Assembly (NCBI RefSeq): GCF_039521365.1 | Contig: NZ_BAAACF010000001.1 | Coordinates: 1-64,000, forward strand | From: Clostridium_AW malenominatum | GTDB taxonomy: Bacteria; Bacillota; Clostridia; Clostridiales; Clostridiaceae | Length of the DNA stretch: 64,000 bases | Direction of reading: 5' to 3' | Shown here: positions 1 to 8,496 of the stretch, piece after piece | Numbering within the stretch: the first letter of the stretch is position 1 | Layout: each line of letters starts with the position of its first letter | The notes under the pieces: generated by a model | What the model saw: only the letters and a program-made list of their open reading frames with translations | Database searches by the model: none | What the model was told of the DNA's origin: nothing | Program-made: the position numbers and the translations under genes

Positions 1-52
1 TTACAACTATAGTTGAATAATATTAATTATAGTTTTAATGAATGTTAAAAAT

Positions 53-84
53 AAAAAAGAAGAGTGAAATCACTCTTCTTTTTT
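53..84 (+). terminator. Rho-independent terminator of an upstream gene
   Basis: A stem of GAAGAGTGA pairing with TCACTCTTC around a 2-nt loop is flanked by an A-run and a T-run, so it can work in both directions. It closes whatever lies left of the window; in many Firmicutes that gene is an elongation-factor gene, but nothing of it is visible here. Confidence 0.85.
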
Positions 85-163
85 ATCCAATAATGCATTA
101 TAATGTATATTATTTAATCAATATAACAAAATAGACCAAATGAAAAACAGTATTAAAAAACAC

Positions 164-192
164 TTGTCAAATTAAAAGAAATATTGTATAAT
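164..192 (+). promoter_or_regulatory. Sigma-A promoter of the S10 operon
   Basis: TTGTCA at 164-169 and TATAAT at 187-192 are separated by 17 bp, close to the vegetative consensus. Transcription should start near 199 and run into a leader of about 200 nt before rpsJ. It is the only strong promoter I see ahead of the long ribosomal gene run. Confidence 0.85.
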
Positions 193-198
193 ATAGAA

Positions 199-395
199 GT
201 TGTAATGTAATAACAGCGATGAGGCAAGAGGTTGCCGGGCTTCCGGGTCATTCTTAGCTGAGTTAGCGAGGTCTTGAACCAAGCGACGGTTATTCTGATT
301 TGTGCTGTTTTGGGTTAAAATATGCAACACCCGGAGCAGTTTACAGAATACATCCGCTGTTGTGCGTAAGAAGTAAGCGTGCAAGAAAAAGGAGG
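199..395 (+). promoter_or_regulatory. Structured 5' leader of the S10 operon
   Basis: The untranslated stretch between the promoter and rpsJ is visibly richer in G and C than its surroundings and can fold. A long-range stem joins AACAGCG (212-218) to CGCTGTT (355-361), and a local hairpin GGCAA/TTGCC lies just inside it. No T-run follows, so a translational or processing role is as likely as attenuation. An autoregulatory ribosomal-protein leader is inferred from position; I cannot assign it to a named RNA family with certainty. No open reading frame in it looks real. Confidence 0.6.
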
Positions 396-404
396 GAAAT
401 TTAA

Positions 405-713
405 ATGGCAAAACAAAAAATAAGAATAAGACTAAAAGCATTTGATCACACAATATTAGATCAATCTGCTGAAAAAATCGTAGAAACTGCTAAGGCCACT
501 GGAGCGAAAGTAGCTGGACCAGTTCCACTACCAACAGAAAAAGATATTATTACAATATTAAGAGCTCCACATAAATACAAAGACTCAAGAGAACAGTTTG
601 AAATAAGAACACATAAAAGACTAATCGATATAATTAGTCCAACACCAAAAACTGTTGATTCATTAATGAGATTGGATTTACCAGCAGGAGTAGACATTGA
701 AATAAAATTATAG
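405..713 (+). CDS. rpsJ: 30S ribosomal protein S10
   Basis: This 102-residue protein matches S10 over its full normal length (start MAKQKIRIRLKAFDH, end GVDIEIKL). S10 sits in the head of the small subunit. As NusE it also joins NusB in transcription antitermination. AAGGAGGG lies seven bases before the ATG. It is the first gene of the S10-spc-alpha superoperon and is preceded by a promoter and a long structured leader. A 72-bp gap with two small hairpins separates it from rplC. Confidence 0.98.
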   Translation: MAKQKIRIRLKAFDHTILDQSAEKIVETAKATGAKVAGPVPLPTEKDIITILRAPHKYKDSREQFEIRTHKRLIDIISPTPKTVDSLMRLDLPAGVDIEIKL

Positions 714-785
714 TGTAATAGAGTGCCTATTACAAACTATTATGACCGCAATTGTGGTCCGCTAATTAGTTGAGGAGGTGTAGTA

Positions 786-1415
786 ATGAAGAAAGCAATA
801 ATAGGTAAAAAACTTGGTATGACTCAAATATTCGATGAGAATAACAGAGTTGTTCCAGTAACGGTAATTGAAGCAGGTCCATGCGTAGTTGTTCAAAAGA
901 AAACTACAGAGAAGGATGGATATGAAGCAATACAGGTTGGGTTTGGAGCTATAAAAGAAAAATTAGTTAACAAACCAAGAAAAGGACATTTTGCTAAAGC
1001 AGGTGTTGAATTCAAAAGAGTATTAAAGGAATTTAAACTTGAAAACTCAAATGAATACGAAGTAGGTCAAGAAATAAAGGCAGATGTTTTTAATGCAGGA
1101 GAAAAGGTTGATGTATCTGGGGTATCTAAAGGTAAGGGATTCCAGGGTACAATCAAGAGATGGAATGCTCACAGAGGACCAATGTCTCACGGATCAAAGT
1201 TCCACAGATCAGTTGGTTCCATGGGGGGATCTTCAGACCCATCAAGAACATTTAAAAACAAGAAAATGCCAGGACATATGGGAAATGTAAATACAACTGT
1301 TCTAAATTTAGAAGTTGCAAAAATCATTCCTGAAAAGAATTTAATATTAATAAAAGGTGGAGTACCAGGACCAAACAAAGGTTTAGTGGTAATCAGAAAT
1401 ACAGTTAAAGCGTAA
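786..1415 (+). CDS. rplC: 50S ribosomal protein L3
   Basis: The 209-residue protein is full-length L3. It carries the typical N-terminal GKKLGMTQIF segment and the central loop with GFQGTIKRWNAHRGP (about residues 119-133), which reaches toward the peptidyl transferase centre. L3 binds 23S rRNA early in assembly. GAGGAGGTG precedes the ATG. It is the second gene of the S10 operon, with rplD starting 26 bp downstream. Confidence 0.98.
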   Translation: MKKAIIGKKLGMTQIFDENNRVVPVTVIEAGPCVVVQKKTTEKDGYEAIQVGFGAIKEKLVNKPRKGHFAKAGVEFKRVLKEFKLENSNEYEVGQEIKADVFNAGEKVDVSGVSKGKGFQGTIKRWNAHRGPMSHGSKFHRSVGSMGGSSDPSRTFKNKKMPGHMGNVNTTVLNLEVAKIIPEKNLILIKGGVPGPNKGLVVIRNTVKA

Positions 1416-1440
1416 ATTTCTGTGGAAAGGAGGATACAGG

Positions 1441-2061
1441 ATGCCTACAATAGGATTATTTAATAAAGAAGGACAAAAAGTTGGAGATATACAACTTTCA
1501 GAAAACGTATTTGGTGTTGAGGTTAATGAATTTGCTCTACATCAAGTAGTTGTAGCTCAATTAGCTAATAAGAGACAAGGAACACAATCAGCTAAAACTA
1601 GAGCTGAAGTTTCCGGTGGTGGAATAAAACCATGGAGACAGAAAGGAACTGGTAGAGCTAGACAGGGTTCAACAAGATCACCACAATGGATACATGGTGG
1701 TATTGTGTTTGCACCAAAGCCAAGAGATTACAGAGTTTCTGTTCCGAAATCAATGAGAAGAGTTGCTATGAAATCAGCTCTTACATCAAAAGTTCAAGAT
1801 AATGAAATGATAGTATTAGAGAGTCTTGAATTAGAAGCACCAAAAACTAAAGAAATGGTTAAAATGTTAGCAGCATTTAATGCTGGAAAAACATTAATTG
1901 TTACAGCAGAATCAAATGAAAATATATATAAATCAGCAAGAAATATACAGGGAGTGGAAGTATTACCTGTAAACAACTTAAACGTTTATGATATATTAAA
2001 GTATGAAAAGTTCATTGTAACTAAGGATGCTGTATCAAAAATTGAGGAGGTGTATGCATAA
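1441..2061 (+). CDS. rplD: 50S ribosomal protein L4
   Basis: A 206-residue L4 with the glycine/arginine-rich extended loop (SGGGIKPWRQKGTGRARQGS, about residues 59-78), which lines the polypeptide exit tunnel next to L22. In E. coli L4 is the autorepressor of this operon; whether it acts on the leader at 199-395 here is unknown. The stop codon overlaps the rplW start by one base, suggesting translational coupling. Confidence 0.98.
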   Translation: MPTIGLFNKEGQKVGDIQLSENVFGVEVNEFALHQVVVAQLANKRQGTQSAKTRAEVSGGGIKPWRQKGTGRARQGSTRSPQWIHGGIVFAPKPRDYRVSVPKSMRRVAMKSALTSKVQDNEMIVLESLELEAPKTKEMVKMLAAFNAGKTLIVTAESNENIYKSARNIQGVEVLPVNNLNVYDILKYEKFIVTKDAVSKIEEVYA

Positions 2062-2354
2062 TGAAGCTAACTAGTTATGATATTATAAGAAGACCAGTTA
2101 TAACAGAAAAAAGTATGGCTTTTATGGGCGACAAAAAATACACCTTTATAGTTGATAAACATGCGAATAAATCTCAAATAAAGAGAGCTATAGAAGAAGT
2201 ATTTGGTGTAGAAGTTGAAGAAGTTAAAACAGCTAACTACTTAGGAAAAGAAAAAAGAGTTGGCGTTCACTTTGGAAAAAGACCAAATTATAAAAAAGCA
2301 GTTGTTAAATTAACTGAAAAGAGCAAGGGAATTGAATTCTTTGAAGGAATGTAA
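2061..2354 (+). CDS. rplW: 50S ribosomal protein L23
   Basis: This 97-residue protein has the L23 opening (MKLTSYDIIRRPVITEKSM) and normal length. L23 lies at the tunnel exit and docks trigger factor and SRP. Its ATG shares a base with the rplD stop. The ribosome site GAGGAGGTG lies inside the end of rplD. Confidence 0.98.
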   Translation: MKLTSYDIIRRPVITEKSMAFMGDKKYTFIVDKHANKSQIKRAIEEVFGVEVEEVKTANYLGKEKRVGVHFGKRPNYKKAVVKLTEKSKGIEFFEGM

Positions 2355-2419
2355 TAATTGTTTTAATTAAAGCGCATTATTGGCCAATGGTCAGAGAAGC
2401 TAAGTGAGGAGGTAAAACA

Positions 2420-3250
2420 ATGGCTGTAAAAGGTTTTAGACCTACCACACCTGCTAGAAGACAGATGACAGTGAACACGTTTGAAGAAATTACAACAAGT
2501 TCACCAGAAAAATCACTTTTAGTAGCATTGAAAAATAGTGGTGGAAGAAACAATCAAGGTAAAATTACAGTACGTCATAGAGGTGGCGGAGCTAAGAGAA
2601 AATATAGAATAATCGATTTTAAGAGAGATAAAGATTCTATACCAGCAAAGGTATCAACAATTGAATACGATCCAAACAGAACAGCATTTATAGCTTTAGT
2701 TACATATGCTGATGGAGAAAAGAGATATATAATTGCTCCAGACGGATTAAAAGTTGGAGATACAATAGTATCAGGACCAGAAGCAGATATTAAAGTTGGA
2801 AACTGCTTACCATTAAAGAATATGCCAGTAGGTACATTCGTGCACAATATTGAGTTATCAAAAGGTAAAGGTGCACAATTAGTTAGATCAGCAGGAAGTT
2901 CAGCTCAGTTAATGGCTAAGGAAGGAAATTATGCTACATTAAGACTTCCAAGCGGTGAAATGAGATATGTGAGAATAGAATGCAAAGCTACAATAGGAAC
3001 AGTTTCAAACTTAACACACGAAATAATGAATATAGGTAAAGCTGGAAGAAAGAGACACATGGGATTCAGACCTACAGTTAGAGGTTCCGTAATGAACCCA
3101 GTTGATCACCCACATGGTGGTGGAGAAGGTAGAACTCCAATTGGTCGTCCAGGTCCACTTACTCCATGGGGTAAACCAGCACTTGGATTAAAGACTAGAA
3201 AGACTAAGAAATACTCTGATAGATTAATAATTAAGAGAAGAGATAAATAA
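2420..3250 (+). CDS. rplB: 50S ribosomal protein L2
   Basis: A full-length 276-residue L2. The C-terminal HPHGGGEGRTPIGR segment (about residues 230-243) contains the conserved histidine implicated in peptidyl transferase function and subunit association. GAGGAGG precedes the ATG. A 12-bp intercistronic hairpin follows before rpsS. Confidence 0.98.
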   Translation: MAVKGFRPTTPARRQMTVNTFEEITTSSPEKSLLVALKNSGGRNNQGKITVRHRGGGAKRKYRIIDFKRDKDSIPAKVSTIEYDPNRTAFIALVTYADGEKRYIIAPDGLKVGDTIVSGPEADIKVGNCLPLKNMPVGTFVHNIELSKGKGAQLVRSAGSSAQLMAKEGNYATLRLPSGEMRYVRIECKATIGTVSNLTHEIMNIGKAGRKRHMGFRPTVRGSVMNPVDHPHGGGEGRTPIGRPGPLTPWGKPALGLKTRKTKKYSDRLIIKRRDK

Positions 3251-3251
3251 T

Positions 3252-3280
3252 TTGAAGAGAATATTTACTATTCTCTTCAA
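3252..3280 (+). other. Intercistronic hairpin between rplB and rpsS
   Basis: TTGAAGAGAATA (3252-3263) pairs perfectly with TATTCTCTTCAA (3269-3280) around a 5-nt loop. No T-run follows, so it is unlikely to stop transcription. A role in mRNA processing or stability inside the operon is the likelier reading. Confidence 0.6.
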
Positions 3281-3317
3281 AAGTTGTTAAAAAGGTTAAC
3301 GAAGGGAGGCCAATTAA

Positions 3318-3602
3318 GTGAGTAGATCCGTAAAAAAAGGACCTTTCGTACATGAAGGGCTTTTAAAGAAAATTAATGAAATGAATAAAAATGGCGAAAA
3401 GAAAGTTATAAAGACTTGGTCAAGAAGTTCAACGATATTCCCACAAATGATAGGCCACACAGTTGCTGTTCATGATGGAAGAAAGCATGTTCCAGTTTAT
3501 GTAACTGAAGACATGGTTGGACACAAGTTTGGAGAATTTGTTCTAACTAGAACTTATAAAGGTCACGTAGATAAGACAGAAAAGTCATCCAAGGTAAGAT
3601 AG
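3318..3602 (+). CDS. rpsS: 30S ribosomal protein S19
   Basis: A 94-residue S19 with the family start MSRSVKKGPFVHEGL and the internal WSRSSTIFPQMIGHT motif. It starts with GTG, supported by GGGAGG eight bases upstream. S19 forms a complex with S13 in the head of the 30S subunit near the A-site tRNA. rplV follows after 23 bp. Confidence 0.97.
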   Translation: MSRSVKKGPFVHEGLLKKINEMNKNGEKKVIKTWSRSSTIFPQMIGHTVAVHDGRKHVPVYVTEDMVGHKFGEFVLTRTYKGHVDKTEKSSKVR

Positions 3603-3625
3603 GAGCAGGAAGGAGGTAAAAATCA

Positions 3626-3961
3626 ATGCAGGCTAAAGCAATAGCTAAGTATGTGAGAATGTCCTCAACAAAGATAGGAATAGTTCTTGATTTAGTAAGA
3701 GGTAAAAATGTTAATGAGGCCTTTGCAATATTACAGTATACACCGAAAGATGCAGCTGTAGTAATAAATAAAGTGTTAAAATCAGCAGTAGCAAATGCCG
3801 AAAATAATTTAAACTTGGATCTAAACAAACTATATGTTTCTGAAGCATTTGTAGGTGAGGGTCCAATATTAAAGAGATTTAGACCACACGCTCAAGGAAG
3901 AGCTTTCAGAATAAAGAAAAGAACTAGTCATATAACTCTTGTTGTTAAGGAAAGAGCTTAA
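3626..3961 (+). CDS. rplV: 50S ribosomal protein L22
   Basis: A 111-residue L22. It has the typical MQAKAIAKYVRMSSTK start and a C-terminal beta-hairpin (GRAFRIKKRTSHITLVV) that narrows the exit tunnel opposite L4; insertions in this hairpin give macrolide resistance in other species, and none is seen here. AGGAGG precedes the ATG. Confidence 0.97.
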   Translation: MQAKAIAKYVRMSSTKIGIVLDLVRGKNVNEAFAILQYTPKDAAVVINKVLKSAVANAENNLNLDLNKLYVSEAFVGEGPILKRFRPHAQGRAFRIKKRTSHITLVVKERA

Positions 3962-3981
3962 TAGAAAAAGGAGGGAAATAG

Positions 3982-4650
3982 ATGGGACAGAAAGTACATC
4001 CACACGGGTTAAGAGTTGGAGTAATTAAAGAATGGGATTCTAAATGGTATGCTGGAAAGAAAAATTTCGCTGACTATTTAGTTGAAGATAACTCAGTAAG
4101 AGAATTTATAAAGAATAAAGCTTACTCAGCTGGTATTTCAAAAATAGAAATTGAAAGAGCTGCTAAAAGAGTAAAGTTAAATATATACACTGCTAAACCA
4201 GGAATGTTAATTGGAAAAGGCGGAGCAGGAATAGAACAATTAAAATCTGAAGTTCAGAAATTAATTAAAGATGACAAAAATATTTTAATCAACATAGTAG
4301 AAGTTAAAGCACCAGAAACTAATGCTCAGTTAATGGCAGAAAGTATAGCTCAACAATTAGAAAAGAGAATTTCATTTAGAAGAGCTATGAAACAAACAAT
4401 CCAAAGAGCAATGAAAGCTGGAGTTAAAGGAGTTAAGACTGCTTGTGCAGGAAGACTTGGAGGAGCTGATATTGCTAGAACAGAACATTATCATGAAGGA
4501 ACAATTCCTCTACAGACATTAAGAGCTGATATAGACTATGGATTTGCAGAAGCAGATACAACATACGGAAAAATTGGTGTTAAGGTATGGGTATATAGAG
4601 GTGAAGTTCTTCCAGTTAAGAAAGAAATAAAGAAAGAAGTTAATGCATAA
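3982..4650 (+). CDS. rpsC: 30S ribosomal protein S3
   Basis: A 222-residue S3 with an N-terminal type-2 KH domain whose GXXG loop appears as LIGKGGAGI (about residues 76-84), followed by the S3 C-terminal domain. S3 guards the mRNA entry channel with S4 and S5. AAGGAGGG precedes the ATG. Confidence 0.98.
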   Translation: MGQKVHPHGLRVGVIKEWDSKWYAGKKNFADYLVEDNSVREFIKNKAYSAGISKIEIERAAKRVKLNIYTAKPGMLIGKGGAGIEQLKSEVQKLIKDDKNILINIVEVKAPETNAQLMAESIAQQLEKRISFRRAMKQTIQRAMKAGVKGVKTACAGRLGGADIARTEHYHEGTIPLQTLRADIDYGFAEADTTYGKIGVKVWVYRGEVLPVKKEIKKEVNA

Positions 4651-4683
4651 ATAGGTTAATGCATAAGGAAGGAGGAATATGAC

Positions 4684-5127
4684 ATGTTAATGCCTAAGAG
4701 AGTTAAACATCGTAAGGTACAGCGTGGTAGAATGAAAGGTAAAGCTACAAGAGGTAACTTTATTGCATATGGTGATTTCGCAATTCAAGCTACAGAATGT
4801 GGTTGGATCACAAGCAATCAAATAGAGTCTGCCAGAATAGCTATCAATAGATATATTAAAAGAGGTGGAAAACTTTGGATAAAGATTTTCCCAGATAAAC
4901 CTGTTACAGAAAAACCTGCTGAAACACGTATGGGTTCCGGTAAAGGATCACCAGAATACTGGGTAGCAGTTGTTAAACCAGGAAGAATATTATTCGAATT
5001 AACAGGTGTTGATGAAAAAGTTGCAAGAGAAGCTATGAGACTTGCTTCACATAAGCTTCCAGTAAGCACTAAGTTCGTCACAAGATCAGATTTTGAAGAA
5101 ATGGGTGGTGAGATTAATGAAGGCTAG
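4684..5127 (+). CDS. rplP: 50S ribosomal protein L16
   Basis: A 147-residue L16 with the family opening MLMPKRVKHRKVQRG and the MGSGKGSPEYWVAVVKPGR segment that contacts the A-site tRNA elbow region. A second ATG two codons in is a less likely start, because many clostridial orthologues keep the MLMPKR form. Its end overlaps rpmC by 11 bp. Confidence 0.97.
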   Translation: MLMPKRVKHRKVQRGRMKGKATRGNFIAYGDFAIQATECGWITSNQIESARIAINRYIKRGGKLWIKIFPDKPVTEKPAETRMGSGKGSPEYWVAVVKPGRILFELTGVDEKVAREAMRLASHKLPVSTKFVTRSDFEEMGGEINEG

Positions 5128-5329
5128 AGAATTAAAAGAATTAAGAAGCAGTAATCCTCAAGATTTACTAGTTAAGCTAAATGACCTTAAGGGTGAATTA
5201 TTTAACCTTAGATTTCAATTAGCTACTGGTCAATTAGAAAACCCAATGAGAATAAGAGAAGTAAAAAAATCTATAGCCCAGATTAAGACCATCCTTAGAG
5301 AAGAAGAACTAAGGAACTTTGAGCAATAA
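5117..5329 (+). CDS. rpmC: 50S ribosomal protein L29
   Basis: A 70-residue L29 beginning MKARELKELRSSNPQ, a two-helix protein at the tunnel exit beside L23. The reading frame is open further upstream, but the ATG at 5117 gives the normal family start. The gene overlaps the end of rplP, so the two are probably translationally coupled. Confidence 0.97.
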   Translation: MKARELKELRSSNPQDLLVKLNDLKGELFNLRFQLATGQLENPMRIREVKKSIAQIKTILREEELRNFEQ

Positions 5330-5350
5330 TTCTGAAAGGAGGCTTGTCCT

Positions 5351-5605
5351 GTGGAAAGAGCAAATAGAAAAACAAGAGTTGGTAGAGTTGTTTCAGATAA
5401 AATGGAAAAGACTGTAGTTGTAGCAGTAGAAACAAAAGTACGTCACCCATTATATGGAAAAACTATGAATAAAACAACTAAATTCAAGGCTCATGATGAA
5501 AATAATGAAGCTAAGATTGATGATAAAGTTTTAATTATGGAAACAAGACCATTATCTAAGGATAAGAGATGGAGAATAGTAGAAATAATTGAAAAAGCTA
5601 AATAG
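5351..5605 (+). CDS. rpsQ: 30S ribosomal protein S17
   Basis: An 84-residue S17 (OB fold) with the usual RKTRVGRVVSDKMEKTVVV opening. It begins with GTG behind AAAGGAGG. S17 is a primary 16S rRNA binder. Confidence 0.97.
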   Translation: MERANRKTRVGRVVSDKMEKTVVVAVETKVRHPLYGKTMNKTTKFKAHDENNEAKIDDKVLIMETRPLSKDKRWRIVEIIEKAK

Positions 5606-5632
5606 TTTATAAAGCTGAAAGGAGGAATTCAA

Positions 5633-6001
5633 ATGATTCAGCAGCAAACTTTATTAAGAGTTGCAGATAATTCTGGTGCGAAGGAAATAATGTGTATAAG
5701 AGTACTTGGTGGTTCAAATAGAAGATATGGAAACATCGGAGATATAATAGTTGCTAGCGTTAAAAGTGCAACACCTGGCGGTGTTGTTAAAAAAGGAGAC
5801 GTAATAAAGGCTGTTATTGTAAGATCAAGAAAAGGTGTTAGAAGAGTAGACGGATCTTACATTAAATTCGATGAAAACGCAGCTGTTATAATAAAAGATG
5901 ATAAACAGCCAAAAGGAACACGTATCTTTGGACCTGTTGCTAGGGAGCTAAGAGATAAAGAATTTACTAAAATATTATCACTTGCACCTGAAGTTCTATA
6001 A
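5633..6001 (+). CDS. rplN: 50S ribosomal protein L14
   Basis: A 122-residue L14 with the invariant start MIQQQTLLRVADNSGAKE and the end SLAPEVL. It lies at the subunit interface, where it contacts 16S helix 14 and the silencing factor RsfS. AAAGGAGG precedes the ATG. Confidence 0.98.
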   Translation: MIQQQTLLRVADNSGAKEIMCIRVLGGSNRRYGNIGDIIVASVKSATPGGVVKKGDVIKAVIVRSRKGVRRVDGSYIKFDENAAVIIKDDKQPKGTRIFGPVARELRDKEFTKILSLAPEVL

Positions 6002-6019
6002 GATAGGGAGGTGGCTTAA

Positions 6020-6340
6020 ATGACAAATAACATTCATGTTAAGAAAAATGATACAGTTATGGTTATATCCGGTAAGGATAAGGGAAAAATAGGTGAAGTT
6101 TTAAGCGTATTCCCTAAAAATGGTAAGGTGTTAGTGAAGAGTGTAAACATGGTTACTAAACACCAAAAACCAAACAAAGAAAATATGCAGGGTGGAATTA
6201 TACACAAAGAAGCACCTATATTTAGTTCTAAAGTTATGTTGTACTGTACAAAATGTAAGTCAGTAACTAGAATAAGTAATAAAATATTAAATGATGGAAC
6301 AAAAGTAAGAGTTTGTAAAAAGTGCGGAGAAACATTCTAA
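6020..6340 (+). CDS. rplX: 50S ribosomal protein L24, zinc-ribbon form
   Basis: A 106-residue L24 with an N-terminal KOW motif (VMVISGKDKGKIGEV) that starts rRNA folding. The C-terminus carries CTKC and CKKC pairs, so this is the C+ type that should hold zinc; B. subtilis L24 lacks these cysteines. The neighbouring S14, S4 and L36 are also of the zinc type. Confidence 0.97.
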   Translation: MTNNIHVKKNDTVMVISGKDKGKIGEVLSVFPKNGKVLVKSVNMVTKHQKPNKENMQGGIIHKEAPIFSSKVMLYCTKCKSVTRISNKILNDGTKVRVCKKCGETF

Positions 6341-6361
6341 TCTTGAAAGGAGGTTCACTTA

Positions 6362-6904
6362 ATGATTCCAAGATTACAGGAAAGATATGAAAAAGAAGTA
6401 ATTCCAGCTTTAGTAGAAAAGTTTGGATATAAAAATATAATGGAAGTTCCAAAGCTTGAAAAAATAGTTATCAACATGGGTGTTGGTGAAGCGAAGGAAA
6501 ATCCTAAAACATTAGAAGCAGCAGTAAGCGATTTATCAATAATAGCAGGTCAAAAGCCTATATTAACAAGAGCTAAAAAATCAATAGCTAACTTTAAATT
6601 AAGAGAAAATATGCCTATTGGTTGTAAAGTTACTTTAAGAAAGAAAAAAATGTATGAATTTGCAGATAAATTAATGAATATAGCGTTACCTAGAGTTAGA
6701 GATTTTAGAGGAATTTCTGATAAATCTTTTGATGGTAGAGGAAACTATTCATTAGGAATTAAAGAGCAACTTATATTCCCTGAAATAGAGTACGATAAGA
6801 TAGACAAATTAAGAGGTATGGATATAATATTTGTTACTACTGCAAAGACAGATGAGGAAGCTAGGGAGCTACTAAGATTCCTAGGAATGCCATTTGCTCA
6901 ATAA
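6362..6904 (+). CDS. rplE: 50S ribosomal protein L5
   Basis: A 180-residue L5 with the MIPRLQERYEKEVIPAL opening and the central GQKPILTRAKKSIANFK segment. It organises 5S rRNA with L18 and contacts the P-site tRNA. AAAGGAGG lies upstream of the ATG. Confidence 0.98.
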   Translation: MIPRLQERYEKEVIPALVEKFGYKNIMEVPKLEKIVINMGVGEAKENPKTLEAAVSDLSIIAGQKPILTRAKKSIANFKLRENMPIGCKVTLRKKKMYEFADKLMNIALPRVRDFRGISDKSFDGRGNYSLGIKEQLIFPEIEYDKIDKLRGMDIIFVTTAKTDEEARELLRFLGMPFAQ

Positions 6905-6919
6905 TAAGGAGGGAAGATT

Positions 6920-7105
6920 GTGGCACGTAAAGCTTTAATTGAAAAGTGGATGAAAGAACCTAAATATAAAACTAGAGCTTATACTAGATGTAGAATATGT
7001 GGAAGACCACATGCTGTACTAAGAAAGTTTGGTGTATGCCGTATTTGTTTTAGAGAACTTGCATATAAAGGTCAAATACCTGGATGTAAAAAAGCAAGTT
7101 GGTAA
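6920..7105 (+). CDS. rpsZ: 30S ribosomal protein S14, zinc-binding type
   Basis: A 61-residue short S14 with two CXXC pairs (CRIC and CRIC, 12 residues between them), the zinc form, not the longer zinc-free paralogue. Translation begins at GTG behind AAGGAGGG. S14 lies in the 30S head. No second S14 gene is present in the window. Confidence 0.97.
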   Translation: MARKALIEKWMKEPKYKTRAYTRCRICGRPHAVLRKFGVCRICFRELAYKGQIPGCKKASW

Positions 7106-7132
7106 TTGTTATACGAAAGGAGGCACATTAAT

Positions 7133-7531
7133 ATGGTAATGACTGACCCAATCGCAGATTTACTAACACGTATCAGAAATGCTAATGTTGTTAGACATGA
7201 AGTAGTTGAGATACCTTCTTCAAATATAAAGAAGGCTATTGCGAATATAATGTTAAATGAAGGATATATAAAAGAAGTTGAGGAATATAACGACGGTTCA
7301 GTTCCAATGCTTAAGATAACTATGAAATATGGTCACAATAAAGAAAGAGTTATTACTGGTCTAAAAAGAATATCAAAGCCAGGTTTAAGAGTGTATTGCA
7401 GAAACGAAGAAATTCCTAAAGTGTTAAATGGATTAGGAGTTGCTGTTATTTCTACATCAAAAGGAATAATAACAGATAGAGAAGCAAGAAACCTAACAGT
7501 TGGTGGAGAAGTACTTTGCTATATCTGGTAA
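7133..7531 (+). CDS. rpsH: 30S ribosomal protein S8
   Basis: A 132-residue S8 with the family opening VMTDPIADLLTRIRNAN and the C-terminal GGEVLCYIW. The frame is open nine codons further upstream, but AAAGGAGG at about 7116-7123 places the start at the ATG at 7133. In E. coli S8 represses the spc operon; no equivalent operator was identified here. Confidence 0.97.
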   Translation: MVMTDPIADLLTRIRNANVVRHEVVEIPSSNIKKAIANIMLNEGYIKEVEEYNDGSVPMLKITMKYGHNKERVITGLKRISKPGLRVYCRNEEIPKVLNGLGVAVISTSKGIITDREARNLTVGGEVLCYIW

Positions 7532-7553
7532 TGAATGAACAGGAGGTGTAAAT

Positions 7554-8096
7554 ATGTCAAGAATAGGAAGACTTCCAATAGCTATACCAAATGGTGTAAC
7601 TGTAACTGTAACTCCAGAGAATGTTGTTTCAGTTAAAGGACCAAAAGGTCAGCTTACAAAAGCTATGCATCCTGCTATTAATATAGCTATTGAGAACAAT
7701 TCAATAGTTGTAACAAGAGCAAATGATGAAAAACAAAATAGAGCTCTTCATGGATTAACAAGAGCTTTAGTTAATAATATGGTTATAGGAGTAACTGAAG
7801 GATATAAGAAAACTCTAGAATTAGTAGGGGTTGGCTATAGAGCACAGTTACAAGGAAAGAAATTAGCATTAAGTCTTGGATTCTCACATCCAGTTGAAAT
7901 AGAAGCAGTTGAAGGAATAGATTTTCAATTAGAAGGAAATAGTAAAATAATAGTTTCCGGTATCGATAAAGAATTAGTTGGAGATGTAGCTGCTGATATA
8001 AGAACTTGGAGAAAACCAGAACCTTACAAAGGAAAAGGAATTAAGTACGATAACGAAGTTGTTAGACGTAAAGAAGGTAAGACTGGTAAGAAATAA
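7554..8096 (+). CDS. rplF: 50S ribosomal protein L6
   Basis: A 180-residue L6 made of two similar alpha/beta domains, with the typical MSRIGRLPIAIPNGV start and the C-terminal RRKEGKTGKK. It sits near the base of the L7/L12 stalk and the sarcin-ricin loop. AGGAGGTG precedes the ATG. Confidence 0.98.
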   Translation: MSRIGRLPIAIPNGVTVTVTPENVVSVKGPKGQLTKAMHPAINIAIENNSIVVTRANDEKQNRALHGLTRALVNNMVIGVTEGYKKTLELVGVGYRAQLQGKKLALSLGFSHPVEIEAVEGIDFQLEGNSKIIVSGIDKELVGDVAADIRTWRKPEPYKGKGIKYDNEVVRRKEGKTGKK

Positions 8097-8118
8097 AATT
8101 AGAAAGGAGTGAGTATCT

Positions 8119-8478
8119 ATGTTCAAAAAAGAAAACAGAAACGAATCTAGAGTTAAACGTCATTTAAGAGTTCGTAAAAAAGTATCAGGAACTCCTGAAA
8201 TGCCAAGACTCTCAGTATTTAGAAGTGAAAAGAATATATATGCACAAATAATAGATGATACTAAAGGCATAACTTTAGTTGCTGCTTCAAGCTTAGATAA
8301 AGAATTAGAAGCTGTAGGAAGCAATAAAGAAGGCGCTAAATTAGTTGGAGAATTTATTGCTAAGAAGGCAATTGAAAAAGGAATAAGCAAAGTTGTCTTT
8401 GATAGAGGTGGATACATTTATCACGGAAGAGTAAAGGAACTTGCTGAAGGTGCAAGAGAAGCAGGCTTGCAGTTCTAA
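8119..8478 (+). CDS. rplR: 50S ribosomal protein L18
   Basis: A 119-residue L18 ending in the conserved YHGRVKELAEGAREAGLQF. It binds 5S rRNA through its basic N-terminus. AAAGGAG precedes the ATG; rpsE starts 18 bp downstream. Confidence 0.98.
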   Translation: MFKKENRNESRVKRHLRVRKKVSGTPEMPRLSVFRSEKNIYAQIIDDTKGITLVAASSLDKELEAVGSNKEGAKLVGEFIAKKAIEKGISKVVFDRGGYIYHGRVKELAEGAREAGLQF

Positions 8479-8496
8479 AAAGAGGGAGGGAAATAA

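Noticed and set aside
172..453. 93-codon minus-strand open frame over the S10 promoter and leader
   Set aside because: It covers the promoter and structured leader and the start of rpsJ, has no ribosome site, and its protein looks like a random hydrophobic translation.
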